From: an uncultured Saprospiraceae bacterium
GTDB lineage: Bacteria > Bacteroidota > Bacteroidia > Chitinophagales > Saprospiraceae
DNA: 64,000 bases
Reading direction: 5' to 3'
NCBI GenBank assembly: GCA_937981555.1
Contig: CALJOK010000074.1
Location: forward strand, 95,761-159,760
The notes below the pieces were generated by a model that searched no databases, was not told where the DNA came from, and saw only the letters and a list, made by a program, of their open reading frames with translations. Of the stretch, positions 47,540 through 57,127 are shown one piece after another (within the stretch, counting starts at the first letter, position 1; every line of letters starts with the position of its first letter). The position numbers were made by a program, and so were the translations under genes.

Positions 47540-48397
47540 TCACATTTTCCGATTCAAATAATTACTTCTAAAACTATGTGGAGTCTTATGCATAATTTCT
47601 TTAAACTTCCGATTGAAATACGACAAATTATTATACCCACTTTCAAAGCAAATTTGAGCAATCGTTTTATCAGAAGTCATCAATAATTTACTCGCATGAT
47701 TTATTCGAAATTCATTAATGATTTGCGTGTACGTTTTTTTAGTTTGTTTTTTGATAAATTTATAAAAAGCAGCTTCCGATATATTTAACTTGTCAGCAAC
47801 CTCTTTGATAATAACCTCATTTTTAAAATTATCCATAATATGGTCATACACTATTTTAATTCTTCCAAACTGTTCCACTTCAAAATCTAGCGCATATTCT
47901 TCTGAACATATTTCTTTCATATCATTAGATTTGGCAAAAAGATGTAATAATTCCAAAAGATGAAGCAACTGAAAACTTCCTTCCTTTTTGATTAATTTAT
48001 CAATAATCTTTATGGACTTCTTTTTCGTTTTACCCTTAAATTCTAATCCCCTCTTGGCGTGAGAAAACAATTTTTTTATGGGTCGTAGTTCTGGACTATT
48101 GATAAAGATTTCTCCTAAAAAATCATAATTCATTTGAATAACGATTTGGCTACTATATTCTTCAGTTGTAAATCCATGTGGTAAATTAGACCCAAACATG
48201 ACTAAATCTTTTTCATGGTAATCAGAGATTTGATTACCAACAAATCTTCTACCATTGCTTTTCGTCGTAAAACAAATTTCAATTTCAGGATGAAAATGCC
48301 ATGCTTGACTCAATAACGGGCGGTTATCCCGATTGACAGTTTTGGCTGTAAAAGAGCGTTCAGGAGGGTCAATTATTTTTTCATATTCTGGCTTCAT
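47540..48397 (-). CDS. AraC-family transcriptional regulator
   Basis: A 285-residue regulator with an N-terminal cupin-like sensor region (SQAWHFHPEIEICFTTKSNGRRFVGN; YHEKDLVMFGSNLPHGF). The C-terminal double helix-turn-helix includes VIIKEVADKLNISEAAFYKFIKKQ and KTIAQICFESGYNNLSYFNRKFKEIMHKTPHSFR, which are the AraC/XylS signatures. It is probably soluble and acts as a ligand-dependent activator. It is divergent from the TonB receptor that opens the GH63/glycerate locus; the overlap of their promoters suggests it controls that receptor and possibly the genes after it. Confidence 0.9.
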   Translation of the reverse strand: MKPEYEKIIDPPERSFTAKTVNRDNRPLLSQAWHFHPEIEICFTTKSNGRRFVGNQISDYHEKDLVMFGSNLPHGFTTEEYSSQIVIQMNYDFLGEIFINSPELRPIKKLFSHAKRGLEFKGKTKKKSIKIIDKLIKKEGSFQLLHLLELLHLFAKSNDMKEICSEEYALDFEVEQFGRIKIVYDHIMDNFKNEVIIKEVADKLNISEAAFYKFIKKQTKKTYTQIINEFRINHASKLLMTSDKTIAQICFESGYNNLSYFNRKFKEIMHKTPHSFRSNYLNRKM

Positions 48398-48493
48398 GAG
48401 TACAATAATACATTATAATAAACATAATTTTAGCATAAAAGTATAGAATAGTGTCACTCATAGATAGTTTTCTATAAACTTTCCATAGTAAAC

Positions 48494-48507
48494 CAAATGT
48501 AATTTTG
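48494..48507. promoter_or_regulatory. Overlapping divergent promoter boxes
   Basis: TAATTTTG at 48500-48507 fits TAnnTTTG for the rightward receptor gene, about 60 nt before its ATG at 48568. On the opposite strand caaatgta at 48494-48501 reads TACATTTG, a second -7 box pointing at the AraC gene; the two overlap by 2 bp. The leftward box has a TTTG-type -33 candidate at 48525-48528 (23-bp spacing). The rightward one lacks a good -33. Confidence 0.45.
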
Positions 48508-48567
48508 CCTTTACAATTACTTTTCAAAACTAAAAGAAATATTTTTCAACTTTTACAAACATTAATT

Positions 48568-51168
48568 ATGGAACGAATTAAACCATATCTATTTAGGCAT
48601 TTTATCCTTGCCTTGACATTCTTATTTTCCTACGGAATTACCGCTGCACAAGGAACTCTTTCAGGTTCTGTGAAAGACGAAAATGGTGAAACGCTCATCG
48701 GAGCAACTGCGGCTGTAAAAGGCACAGATAGTGGAACAACTACTGATCTTGAAGGAAATTATAGTTTAAGAATTCCTGCTGGAGACCAAACTATTGTTTT
48801 CTCTTATACTGGATTCTCTAACTATGAAATGAGTATTACAGTAGAAGATGGAGCTACTTATACTCAAGATGTAATTTTGAACCAAGGGAGTCTTGGCTTA
48901 GATGAAATAGTCGTAACGGGTACATTTAGTGGTCGGACTCAAAAAGAATCGCCAATGTCAATGACCATTCTTGATGGAAAAAGATTACAACAATTAAGTA
49001 GTAATTCGCAAGCAGATGTTTTAAGAACCATTCCAGGTATTACTGCGGAAGGTGGTGGTGGTGAAGTTGCGACCAATTTATTTGTACGTGGATTTCCTTC
49101 AGGTGGGCAATACGCATTTACGCCATTGAGTATTGATGGAATACCTGTATTGAGTACGTTTGGATTAAACTCTTCAGCACATGATGTATTTTTCCGAAAC
49201 GATATTGGCTTACGAAGTCTTGAATTTGTAAGAGGTGGTTCTGCTACCTTGCAAGGAGCTGGAAGTGTGGCTGGTATCGTTAATTATCAAAGTATTCGAG
49301 GGTCTGATGACCCTGTGAATAAAGTTCAGTTGGAATGGGCAGAAGGAGGACGAATCAAGACGGACTTCTTGGCAGCAGGTCCTATTTCCAAAGGATTGTA
49401 TTATGCATTTTCTGGATTTTATAGATACGACGAAGGGCCTTTAGAAACTGGATTGCCTTCTCGTGGATACCAACTAAGAGGTAATGTCAAAAAAGTATTT
49501 AATGAGGGGAATAGTTCTGTAATACTTAGTATGCAAAAAATAGATGATAATGTCCAATTCTATCTTCCATATCCACTAGACAACTCTAATGATGCTAGAG
49601 AAAGACCAACCGGAAATGATGGGGAGACCATCTATACTATGCTATCAAGTCAATTAAAAGATTTTTCTTTTGACACTCCTTTTGGGAGATTTAAGTCACC
49701 AATTGGAGATGGTGTTACGACCAATGGACAATTTTTCATGGCAGAGTTAAAGCATAGTTTTGGTAATGATTGGCGATTGTCAGCAAAAACCAAAGCGGCA
49801 TCTTACGACCATTGGTTCAATTTATTCTTGGACGGTGATGGTACACATAATACACCTGAGCCACAAGACAGTTATCTTATGGATCGTGATATTCCTACTG
49901 GTGCTACTTTTATTTATGCTGATAATGGTTCGAAATTGGCGGGCAGCGACCTTTTATTTGAGAACAGAGTTTTGGACAGACAGAGAGACATGGAAGAGTT
50001 AGTTGGAGAAGTGAATTTGACCAAAACGGTCAACAACCATAACCTGACTATCGGAACATTTATGTCCAATACCAAAGCATTAGATAACAACTGGATTCAC
50101 AATGTATTAGGAGATTTTTCAAACTCTCCTAGAGCAGTATCACTTACTTATACAGATAGTTTAGGAAACGAGGTTACTCATTCTTCAAGTGGATACGTTG
50201 AGGGTTCAGGGCGACAGACATCTAATAAAACATTGCAGAGTACTAAAATCGCTATGTATTTAGCAGATGAAATCAAAGGCGAAAAATTTGATTTTGATAT
50301 AGGGCTTAGATGGGAAAAAGCAATCGGTAATGTAAGTCTTGAAAACGGAGTGGGTTCCAATAATTTTAATAAAGGTATTGTGGATGCAACGGATGTAGCA
50401 TTTGTTATAGCAGGTCTTTATAAATTGAATAAAGAATTAAATCTGTATGCAAATGGTAGTAGAGGTTATTTTTTTCCACAACTTCGTTCCCTTAAATTTG
50501 CAGGAGGAACGCCACAATCGTATGAAACAGAAACCGTGATACAGGGAGAAATCGGAGCAAAGTATAGTAACAAAAAACTAGCGGGAACTGCTGCCATATT
50601 TTTTAATGCTTTAAGTGATAGAAGAAATGTGGATATTGTAAATGATGGTCAGGGAGGCATTACTGAGTCTATCCAACTTCAAAGCACACAAACTTTTGGA
50701 TTAGAAGCTAGCCTTAATTACAATATATCGAAAGGATTCAACGCATACGGTAACTTCACTTACCAAGCTCATGAGTTTACTGAAGTAGAAGGCAACCCAG
50801 AGCAAGAAGGTAATAGTATTGCAAGAATCCCTAATGTTATGGGTATGGTAGGATTGAGTTATGACGATGGTTCATGGGATGCCAACTTGAGCTCTAACTT
50901 TTTAGGAAGCAAGTTTGCTAACAATAGCAATACGGTAGAATTAGACGGTTTCAATATAGTGAGATTGGATGCAGGATATACTATGGCACTTGGTAAAGGA
51001 GATGAAAGTTTAAGATTGGGACTTTCTGTATTTAATCTTTTAGATGCAGATGGCGTAACTGAGGGTTCTCCAAGACAAGGTAATAGTCAAGTTTCGGGAG
51101 GAAATTTCTTTGTTGGAAGACCAATTTTACCAAGAAGAATTTTCATAAGAGCTACTTTTGATTTTTAA
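48568..51168 (+). CDS. TonB-dependent receptor of the GH63/glycerate locus
   Basis: The ATG at 48568 gives 866 residues with a signal peptide ending GITAAQ. The earlier start at 48505 adds 21 residues upstream of it and would lie inside the promoter leader. A carboxypeptidase-D-like extension (LSGSVKDENGETLIGATAAV) precedes EIVVTGTFSGRTQKESP, a plug (LRTIPGITAEGGGGEVATNLFVRG; VRGGSATLQGAGSVAGIVN) and a barrel with C-terminal Phe (IRATFDF). It is a TonB-dependent uptake receptor, not paired with a SusD. It is divergent from the AraC gene and precedes a catabolic cluster, so it likely imports its glycoside substrate. A terminator lies after it. Confidence 0.92.
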   Translation: MERIKPYLFRHFILALTFLFSYGITAAQGTLSGSVKDENGETLIGATAAVKGTDSGTTTDLEGNYSLRIPAGDQTIVFSYTGFSNYEMSITVEDGATYTQDVILNQGSLGLDEIVVTGTFSGRTQKESPMSMTILDGKRLQQLSSNSQADVLRTIPGITAEGGGGEVATNLFVRGFPSGGQYAFTPLSIDGIPVLSTFGLNSSAHDVFFRNDIGLRSLEFVRGGSATLQGAGSVAGIVNYQSIRGSDDPVNKVQLEWAEGGRIKTDFLAAGPISKGLYYAFSGFYRYDEGPLETGLPSRGYQLRGNVKKVFNEGNSSVILSMQKIDDNVQFYLPYPLDNSNDARERPTGNDGETIYTMLSSQLKDFSFDTPFGRFKSPIGDGVTTNGQFFMAELKHSFGNDWRLSAKTKAASYDHWFNLFLDGDGTHNTPEPQDSYLMDRDIPTGATFIYADNGSKLAGSDLLFENRVLDRQRDMEELVGEVNLTKTVNNHNLTIGTFMSNTKALDNNWIHNVLGDFSNSPRAVSLTYTDSLGNEVTHSSSGYVEGSGRQTSNKTLQSTKIAMYLADEIKGEKFDFDIGLRWEKAIGNVSLENGVGSNNFNKGIVDATDVAFVIAGLYKLNKELNLYANGSRGYFFPQLRSLKFAGGTPQSYETETVIQGEIGAKYSNKKLAGTAAIFFNALSDRRNVDIVNDGQGGITESIQLQSTQTFGLEASLNYNISKGFNAYGNFTYQAHEFTEVEGNPEQEGNSIARIPNVMGMVGLSYDDGSWDANLSSNFLGSKFANNSNTVELDGFNIVRLDAGYTMALGKGDESLRLGLSVFNLLDADGVTEGSPRQGNSQVSGGNFFVGRPILPRRIFIRATFDF

Positions 51169-51244
51169 TAATAGTTTGATTAAGTAAACTTAATTTGAAA
51201 TTCTTACAAATGTAGTTTACGATTTTTCATACAGTTTTGTTTTA

Positions 51245-51283
51245 GGGGTAAAAGATTTGACAAAACCTTTTACCCCATTTTTT
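51245..51283 (+). terminator. Terminator after TonB receptor
   Basis: The stem ggggtaaaag (51245-51254) pairs with cttttacccc (51267-51276) around a 12-base loop, followed by a T-run to 51283. It separates the receptor from the downstream catabolic genes and argues against translation beginning at 51285 for the next gene. Confidence 0.88.
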
Positions 51284-51338
51284 CGTGAAGCTGTTTTTAA
51301 TTTATGAGAATATTAATACAAACAAAAAAAAATTGAAA

Positions 51339-52643
51339 GTGGAAAATTTAGTAGAAAACGCAAAAAGAATATTAAAGTTAAATTGGAAAGATGGATTCAC
51401 TATTCCAACTAGTAAATTATATCCGTTTCAATGGAATTGGGATTCAGGATTTACAAGTATTGGACTAAGTCATTTTGATTTAGATTTTGCCATTCGAGAA
51501 TTACAATCTTTATTTTCAGGACAATGGGAAAATGGAATGTTACCACATATTATTTTTCATAGTGAAAATGAAAAAACCTATTTCCCGAATTATGATTTTT
51601 GGGATTCCAATGTAAATGCAGGAGCACCACAAAAACCAAAGTCTTCAGGTATTACTCAACCTGCTGTTCATGGTTTTGTTTTAGAAAATCTGTTGGAAAG
51701 GTTTCCTAATAATGAAAAGTTGATTGCTTTTATAAAAGACATTTTTCCTAAAGTCGTCAAGAGTCATCGATTCCTTTATACTTATCGTGACCCTGAAAGA
51801 GAAGGTTTGATGTTTATTTTTCATCCTTGGGAATCAGGCAGAGACAACTCTCCTCTTTGGGACGAATCACTTGACCGAATTATCATCAAGCCAAACGAGC
51901 TTCCTAAATACGAAAGAAGAGACACCAGTATTGCACCTTCCGATGAACGTCCGACCTCCTATCAATATGACCGATACGTTTATTTATTGCAGCTAGGCAA
52001 AAAAAATAAATATGATAAAAAAGGAATTTTTGAGGACAGTCCATTTTTAGTTCAGGACACTTTGATGAATGCCGCTTTGATAAAATCTAATCAAAGTTTA
52101 ATCAATATTGGAAAACGGTTTGGTTTAGATGTTGGTGAGTTAGAAGAATGGCAACAACAATCTTTGCCTAAATTTCAAGAGAAATTATGGCATGAAGATT
52201 TGCAAACTTTTGCGCCTTACGACCTGCGAGGTGGACATCATATTGCTTTCAAAGAGATTGGAGGATTAGCTGCTTTGTATGCAGAAATTCCAAATCCAAG
52301 ACAAGCCAAATCACTCAATAATTATTTGTGGTCCTTGCATGAACGAGGATTTTATATTTGTCCAAGCTTCGATGTGGATAGTCCTTTATTCGATTCCAAA
52401 AGATATTGGAGAGGACCGATTTGGCCTCAAATGAATTGGATGATTTTCCATGGTTTAAAAAAATATGGTTTTGATAAAACCGCAGCAATAGCCAAGTCTG
52501 ATTTAATCGAACTAGTTTCCCAACATGGTTTTTATGAATATTTTGAATCACAAAAATCCTTAGCTAAAAACATGACTTCAGGTTATGGCGGTGGAGATTT
52601 TTCCTGGACTGCCGCTTGCACGTTGGATTTATTAAAAACGTAG
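51339..52643 (+). CDS. GH63 mannosyl/glucosylglycerate hydrolase-like enzyme
   Basis: From the GTG at 51339 (TTG 51333 is possible; GTG 51285 abuts a terminator) the product is about 434 residues, no signal peptide. The (alpha/alpha)6 barrel motifs match the mannosylglycerate hydrolase branch of GH63: LYPFQWNWDSGFTSIGLSHFD, SGQWENGMLPHIIFH, SSGITQPAV, and HPWESGRDNSPLWDE. The Asp of GRDNSP (residue 169) is the likely acid and a Glu in YEYFES (about 400-403) the base. RYWRGPIWPQMNW is also present. It should release D-glycerate plus mannose or glucose. The specificity is inferred from family resemblance and the glycerate kinase downstream. Confidence 0.8.
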   Translation: MENLVENAKRILKLNWKDGFTIPTSKLYPFQWNWDSGFTSIGLSHFDLDFAIRELQSLFSGQWENGMLPHIIFHSENEKTYFPNYDFWDSNVNAGAPQKPKSSGITQPAVHGFVLENLLERFPNNEKLIAFIKDIFPKVVKSHRFLYTYRDPEREGLMFIFHPWESGRDNSPLWDESLDRIIIKPNELPKYERRDTSIAPSDERPTSYQYDRYVYLLQLGKKNKYDKKGIFEDSPFLVQDTLMNAALIKSNQSLINIGKRFGLDVGELEEWQQQSLPKFQEKLWHEDLQTFAPYDLRGGHHIAFKEIGGLAALYAEIPNPRQAKSLNNYLWSLHERGFYICPSFDVDSPLFDSKRYWRGPIWPQMNWMIFHGLKKYGFDKTAAIAKSDLIELVSQHGFYEYFESQKSLAKNMTSGYGGGDFSWTAACTLDLLKT

Positions 52644-52645
52644 TT

Positions 52646-53257
52646 ATGTCCAAATTTGATTTTTCTAAAAAGTATATTCTGGAAAATGACTTCGTAAAAT
52701 TGAGTCCGCTAAAAAAGAAGCACTTCGAAAAATTAGCAAAAATCTCAAACGACGAAAATATTTGGAAATATCTTTTTGAAAAAGGAAAAAAGAAAAAGCA
52801 CTTAACAACCTACTTGCAAAAAGCAATTCACAATAGAAAAATTGGAAAAGAATATCCTTTGGTTATTTTTGACAAAAAGAAAAAAAGAATTGCAGGAACA
52901 ACTCGAATCTACGATATCAATTCAAAATGGAAAACTTTAAAAATTGGACATACTTGGATGGGTAAAGATTATCGAGGAACTGGCTTAAACCAACATTGCA
53001 AAGCTCTTCTATTCCATTTTGTTTTCGAAAAAATAAAGATGGAAAGAATTGGTTTTGGCGTTCATGAAGAAAATATCATTAGTGTAAAAGCACTTAAAAA
53101 AATGGGTTGCCAGCAAGAAGGAATCTTAAAAAGTTTTCTTCCAAAAGTCGATGGTGAAGGTCGAGCTGATTTACTTTTATTTAGCCTGCTAAAGAATGAT
53201 TGGTTCAATCAAGCAAAGAAACAACTTAACGAAAAATTAAAAAACAAACATCAATGA
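52646..53257 (+). CDS. GNAT N-acetyltransferase (RimJ/RimL type)
   Basis: From the ATG at 52646 (2 bp past the GH63 stop) the protein has 203 residues. GNAT features include LENDFVKLSPLKKKHFEKL, IGHTWMGKDYRGTGLNQHCKALL (an acetyl-CoA binding loop with R/QxxGxG/A-like RGTGLN) and GVHEENIISVKALKKMGCQQEGILK. The RimJ/RimL subgroup acetylates ribosomal proteins or small amines. An earlier start at 52616 would overlap the GH63 gene. It is co-transcribed with the catabolic genes, but its role there is not apparent. It overlaps the following symporter by 4 bp. Confidence 0.88.
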   Translation: MSKFDFSKKYILENDFVKLSPLKKKHFEKLAKISNDENIWKYLFEKGKKKKHLTTYLQKAIHNRKIGKEYPLVIFDKKKKRIAGTTRIYDINSKWKTLKIGHTWMGKDYRGTGLNQHCKALLFHFVFEKIKMERIGFGVHEENIISVKALKKMGCQQEGILKSFLPKVDGEGRADLLLFSLLKNDWFNQAKKQLNEKLKNKHQ

Positions 53258-54897
53258 ACTATTTAGATTACATCATCATCGTTATTTACATCGTTGGTTT
53301 TTTAGGATTAGGTTTTTTCTTCAAAGACAATAAAGATTCCAAAGACTACTTTCTCGGCGGCAATTCATTAGGATGGTTTCCGCTCAGTCTCTCCACAATG
53401 GCAACCCAATTGTCAGCCATCAGTTTTATCTCCGCTCCGGCTTTTGTTGGACTTAAACTCAACGGTGGAATGAAGTGGTTGACCTTTGAATTAGCCGTTC
53501 CACTAGCCATGATTTTTATAATGCTCGTGATTGTTCCTCCTTTGTATCGCTCAGGAATAGTTAGTATTTATGAGTTTGTGGAAAAACGTTTTGATGCTTC
53601 TACTCGATTAATCCTTAGTGTCGTTTTTCAAATAAGTAGAGCCTTGGGAACAGGAGTGATGGTTTATACGATTGCCTTTATTTTGCAAGCAGTACTCAAT
53701 ATTGATTTTGTTTATACCATCCTTATTATTAGTGTGATCACCATTGTCTATTCTTGGCAAGGAGGAATGAAAGCGGTGGTTTGGGGCGATGCGATTCAGA
53801 TGATAATTTTGTTTGCGGGGTTAGTTATTTGTCTTTATTATGGCTGGGACATCGTGCAAGCCAATGGTGGATTTAGTGCAAGTCTTTCGCCTGACCGTTT
53901 ACAAGTGATTGATTATAATTGGGGTTTTTCTAAAGGAGAAGAATATGGTGTTGTCCCTATGATTGTAGGCGGTTTCTTTTTGTATGCTTCTTACTATGGT
54001 TGCGACCAAACACAGGCACAACGTTTACTCTCTGCTAAAAATGAAAAAACGATAAGACAACTTTTATTAGCAAATGGACTATTGCGTTTTCCTGTAGTAT
54101 TTGTTTATTGTTTTATGGGATTAGTGGTCGGTTCATTAGCATTGTCTGCTCCAGATTTTATGGCTGAAATTAGTCAAGTAACTCAAACTCATTTTCCTGA
54201 AGAATATGCTAAGACTGGATTTAAACCAGACTTGATGATACCTGTTTTTATTTTAAAATATCTGCCACATGGAATGATTGGGATTTTGATGGTTGGAATC
54301 ATGTCAGCAGCGATGTCTTCTCTAAGTAGTACTATTAATTCTTTATCGGCGGTTACCGTAGAAGATTTTTTTAATCGAGGAGATAAGAAATTAAGCAACG
54401 AACAGTATATGCGTATCTCTAAAATTTCAGTTGTTTTCTGGGGAGGAGTTTGTATTGGTGCTGCCTTCCTTTTTGGTGGAAGTGATAGCCCGGTGATTGA
54501 AATTATTAATGCGATTGGTTCTGTCTTTTATGGTCCTGTGCTAGCGACTTTCGTTTTAGCTATTTTTTCAAAAAAAGTAAATTCGCAGGGAATGAAAGCT
54601 GGGATAATTATCGCAGTTTTGGTTAATCTTTTATTCTCCAAAACGATGCAAAATATGTTCGGTCTTGATTTTGGATTTAGTATCTTCTGGATGTGGTTAA
54701 ACTTTACTGGTTTTATTTTAGCGGTAGCGATTGCTTATCTCGTAAGTGCATTGACGAAAGCGGAAGCCAAAGAATTGACTCAAGTGCAGCATACTTTTAA
54801 ATGGTCTGATTTATCCGCCAAAGAGCCTGTTATTTTAATCTCCTTTTTTGTGGTTATCCTTACGGTTAGTTATTTGGTTCCAACCATCTTTGGTTAG
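53254..54897 (+). CDS. Sodium/solute symporter (SSS family)
   Basis: A 547-residue, multi-pass permease. The N-terminal helix is followed by KDYFLGGNSLGWFPLSLSTMATQLSAISFI, then VSIYEFVEKRFDAST, AVVWGDAIQM, CDQTQAQRLLSAKNEK, and AAMSSLSSTINSLSAVTVEDFF. These are the signatures of SSS transporters. Its ATG overlaps the stop of the GNAT gene (ATGA). It presumably carries mannosyl- or glucosylglycerate, or their products, across the inner membrane with sodium. The substrate is inferred from context. It is more distant from the two symporters at 32-36 kb than they are from each other. Confidence 0.9.
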   Translation: MNYLDYIIIVIYIVGFLGLGFFFKDNKDSKDYFLGGNSLGWFPLSLSTMATQLSAISFISAPAFVGLKLNGGMKWLTFELAVPLAMIFIMLVIVPPLYRSGIVSIYEFVEKRFDASTRLILSVVFQISRALGTGVMVYTIAFILQAVLNIDFVYTILIISVITIVYSWQGGMKAVVWGDAIQMIILFAGLVICLYYGWDIVQANGGFSASLSPDRLQVIDYNWGFSKGEEYGVVPMIVGGFFLYASYYGCDQTQAQRLLSAKNEKTIRQLLLANGLLRFPVVFVYCFMGLVVGSLALSAPDFMAEISQVTQTHFPEEYAKTGFKPDLMIPVFILKYLPHGMIGILMVGIMSAAMSSLSSTINSLSAVTVEDFFNRGDKKLSNEQYMRISKISVVFWGGVCIGAAFLFGGSDSPVIEIINAIGSVFYGPVLATFVLAIFSKKVNSQGMKAGIIIAVLVNLLFSKTMQNMFGLDFGFSIFWMWLNFTGFILAVAIAYLVSALTKAEAKELTQVQHTFKWSDLSAKEPVILISFFVVILTVSYLVPTIFG

Positions 54898-54959
54898 AAG
54901 TTGTTTTGAAATGTCTGCTGAAATCGAGCAGTATTAATTTTACAATTATTTCATTTTTT

Positions 54960-56075
54960 ATGAAAATTCTAATCGCACCAGATAAATTTAAAGGTTCATT
55001 ATCCGCACAGGAAGTTTGCGAAGCAATTGGAAATGGTTTAAAAAAAAATAATCCAACCATCGAAACCATTTATCATCCAATGGCAGATGGAGGAGATGGC
55101 TCTTTAGAAATTCTATCCAATCATCTTGCCTTAAAAAAACAATCAGTCAAAACAGTTGACCCCATCGGAAGAGAAATTTCCACTCATTATTTCACTTCCT
55201 CCGATGCTGCTTTTATTGAAGTAGCAAGTGCAAGTGGTTTAGTTTTATTATCTCGAAAAGAAAGAAACCCATTGCTCACTTCTACTATCGGCACAGGTAA
55301 AATGATGGCAGATGCCCTTTCAAAAGGTTATAATAAAATCTATTTATTTCTTGGTGGAAGTGCAACCAATGATGCTGGAATGGGCATAGCGTCAGAGTTA
55401 GGTTTTCAATTTTTAGGTAAAAATAAAAACGAACTTTCACCCAACGGAGAAAACTTATCTAAAGTAAAATTCATCCACTCCTCTCCTATTTTTGATTTTA
55501 AAAAAATAGAAATCACCTTACTTTGCGATGTCAATAATCCGATGTTTGGAACAAATGGAGCAGCCCACATTTATGCTTCTCAAAAAGGAGCAACAGCCGA
55601 ACAAGTTTTGCTTTTAAATAATGGTTTAATAAATTTTAGTCGAATCTTAAACCAACATTGTAAGAGTAATGTTAGCGAACTTCCTGGCGGAGGAGCCGCA
55701 GGTGCCATTGGTGCAGGACTTGTTGCCTTATTAAATGCTAACCTCAAAAAAGGATTCGAAACTATTTCCCAATTGACCAATTTAGAAAAGCAAATTGCGG
55801 CTGCCGATTGGGTCATTAGTGGTGAAGGTAAATTAGACGAGCAATCGCTTCAAGGAAAAGTCGTCAATGGTATTTCAACACTCTGTGAAAAATATAATAA
55901 ACCATTGAGCTTGTTTGTTGGGAAAAATGAATTGTCTAATCAACAGGTAGAATTTTTAAATGCAAAATCTATTTTTTCTATTTCGGAAAAGGCTAAGAAT
56001 TTAGAGGATGCTATGTTAAATGGAGAGTTTTACCTTAGACTATTAGCGATGCAATTTTCTCCATCATTGAAGTAA
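54960..56075 (+). CDS. Glycerate kinase, GlxK/GarK type
   Basis: From the ATG at 54960 the protein has 371 residues. The N-terminus MKILIAPDKFKGSLSAQEVC is typical of this family, followed by HPMADGGDGSLEIL, ASGLVLL, LFLGGSATNDAGMGIASELGF, DVNNPMFGTNGAAHIYASQKGA, GGGAAGAIGAGLVAL and the ISGEGKLDEQSLQGKV motif. It phosphorylates D-glycerate with ATP (2- or 3-phosphoglycerate, by subtype). It is 62 bp past the symporter gene. It would channel glycerate released by the GH63 enzyme into glycolysis. The extended frame from TTG 54906 is not favoured. Confidence 0.92.
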   Translation: MKILIAPDKFKGSLSAQEVCEAIGNGLKKNNPTIETIYHPMADGGDGSLEILSNHLALKKQSVKTVDPIGREISTHYFTSSDAAFIEVASASGLVLLSRKERNPLLTSTIGTGKMMADALSKGYNKIYLFLGGSATNDAGMGIASELGFQFLGKNKNELSPNGENLSKVKFIHSSPIFDFKKIEITLLCDVNNPMFGTNGAAHIYASQKGATAEQVLLLNNGLINFSRILNQHCKSNVSELPGGGAAGAIGAGLVALLNANLKKGFETISQLTNLEKQIAAADWVISGEGKLDEQSLQGKVVNGISTLCEKYNKPLSLFVGKNELSNQQVEFLNAKSIFSISEKAKNLEDAMLNGEFYLRLLAMQFSPSLK

Positions 56076-56292
56076 AGTGTTCGAATTTTTCAATCTAGTT
56101 TTTCTAATCTCAAATAAATTTGTAGAAAGAAAAATCTTCCTAATCCTTTAAAAGAAAATCGACTCCCCTATTTTATAAAGGTTCTTTACCTAGGATGTCA
56201 TCCGCGATTATTCATATTTAAACCCTTTGGATTTTTACACGAAATTACATTCTCAAAGCATCACATCATTCATTTTTTTTCTTTTCAAAATA

Positions 56293-57072
56293 TTACAATT
56301 GCACCTCCTGCTCAGAAACCGAAAATATCCCAAAATACCCCAATGCATCATTATCAAAATTGCCAATTGGATTATATGGATTCGAGCTATTGAAACCATT
56401 GCCTACCACAGAAGATAATTCGAGGAAATAGCGATAGTAATTTTTGTCCACACTTAAAAGCTCCATTTTCATCAAATTGCCTAGTTCAAATTCTTCCCTG
56501 ATTGGAGTTGTTATCTTATCTCCATCAGAAAAATCATCATCGATCAGATTATATGATTGAGCAATTAGCGTATCATTTTGATAAGGTCGAATGCGATAAA
56601 AATTGGGAACAACTGCCTCGTCATTCCATTCGGCAAACACTCGGACTTCGATTTCTCCACCGAATGGTCTTTCTTCAATTTCTGTTATCAAAGTATCCAA
56701 AATTGCAGGATAAGGTGCAGTCGTAGCCGCCGTATATGAAACGCCTTCACTTTCAATTTCAATTGTCCATTTCTCACCCGGAGTAGCTACCACATTTTCT
56801 GCGATGTAAACGCCAGGGTCGGTTTCAAAAAGTATAACTGATATTCCTGATTCGTTTTGCAAAACTGCATTAGCACCGCTTACGGATACAGAGGTAGTCG
56901 CATCATAAAATCCGTTTGATTTTGTGAAAATTACTTGAGCAGTTTGGGTCGTCATGTTAAGTGTTCCTTCAATCACGACTCGAGGAGTGGTGTCTTTCAA
57001 TTCAAGTTCAATAACATCTTCACAAGAAGTGAAAATTAAAATGCCAATTAAGGCGATGAATATATTTTTCAT
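56293..57072 (-). CDS. DUF4249 lipoprotein
   Basis: A 259-residue protein with a type II signal peptide (lipobox FTSC, Cys17), followed by EDVIELEL. The DUF4249 pattern includes a beta-sandwich fold with VIEGTLN near the N-terminus, PGEKWTIEIESEGVSYTAATTAPYP in the middle, and FLELSSVVGNGFNSSNPYNPIGNF near the end. These lipoproteins are usually partnered with TonB receptors and probably sit on the outer membrane. It follows the receptor gene by 55 bp. The function is not defined. Confidence 0.88.
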   Translation of the reverse strand: MKNIFIALIGILIFTSCEDVIELELKDTTPRVVIEGTLNMTTQTAQVIFTKSNGFYDATTSVSVSGANAVLQNESGISVILFETDPGVYIAENVVATPGEKWTIEIESEGVSYTAATTAPYPAILDTLITEIEERPFGGEIEVRVFAEWNDEAVVPNFYRIRPYQNDTLIAQSYNLIDDDFSDGDKITTPIREEFELGNLMKMELLSVDKNYYRYFLELSSVVGNGFNSSNPYNPIGNFDNDALGYFGIFSVSEQEVQL

Positions 57073-57127
57073 TTTTATTATTTGTGATTTTTAAGAAGAG
57101 TGATTTCTATTCAAACGGTTGCTGGAA

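Noticed and set aside
51285..51287. GTG at 51285 as the GH63 start
   Set aside because: It lies 2 bp after a strong terminator T-run and adds 18 residues with no family resemblance.
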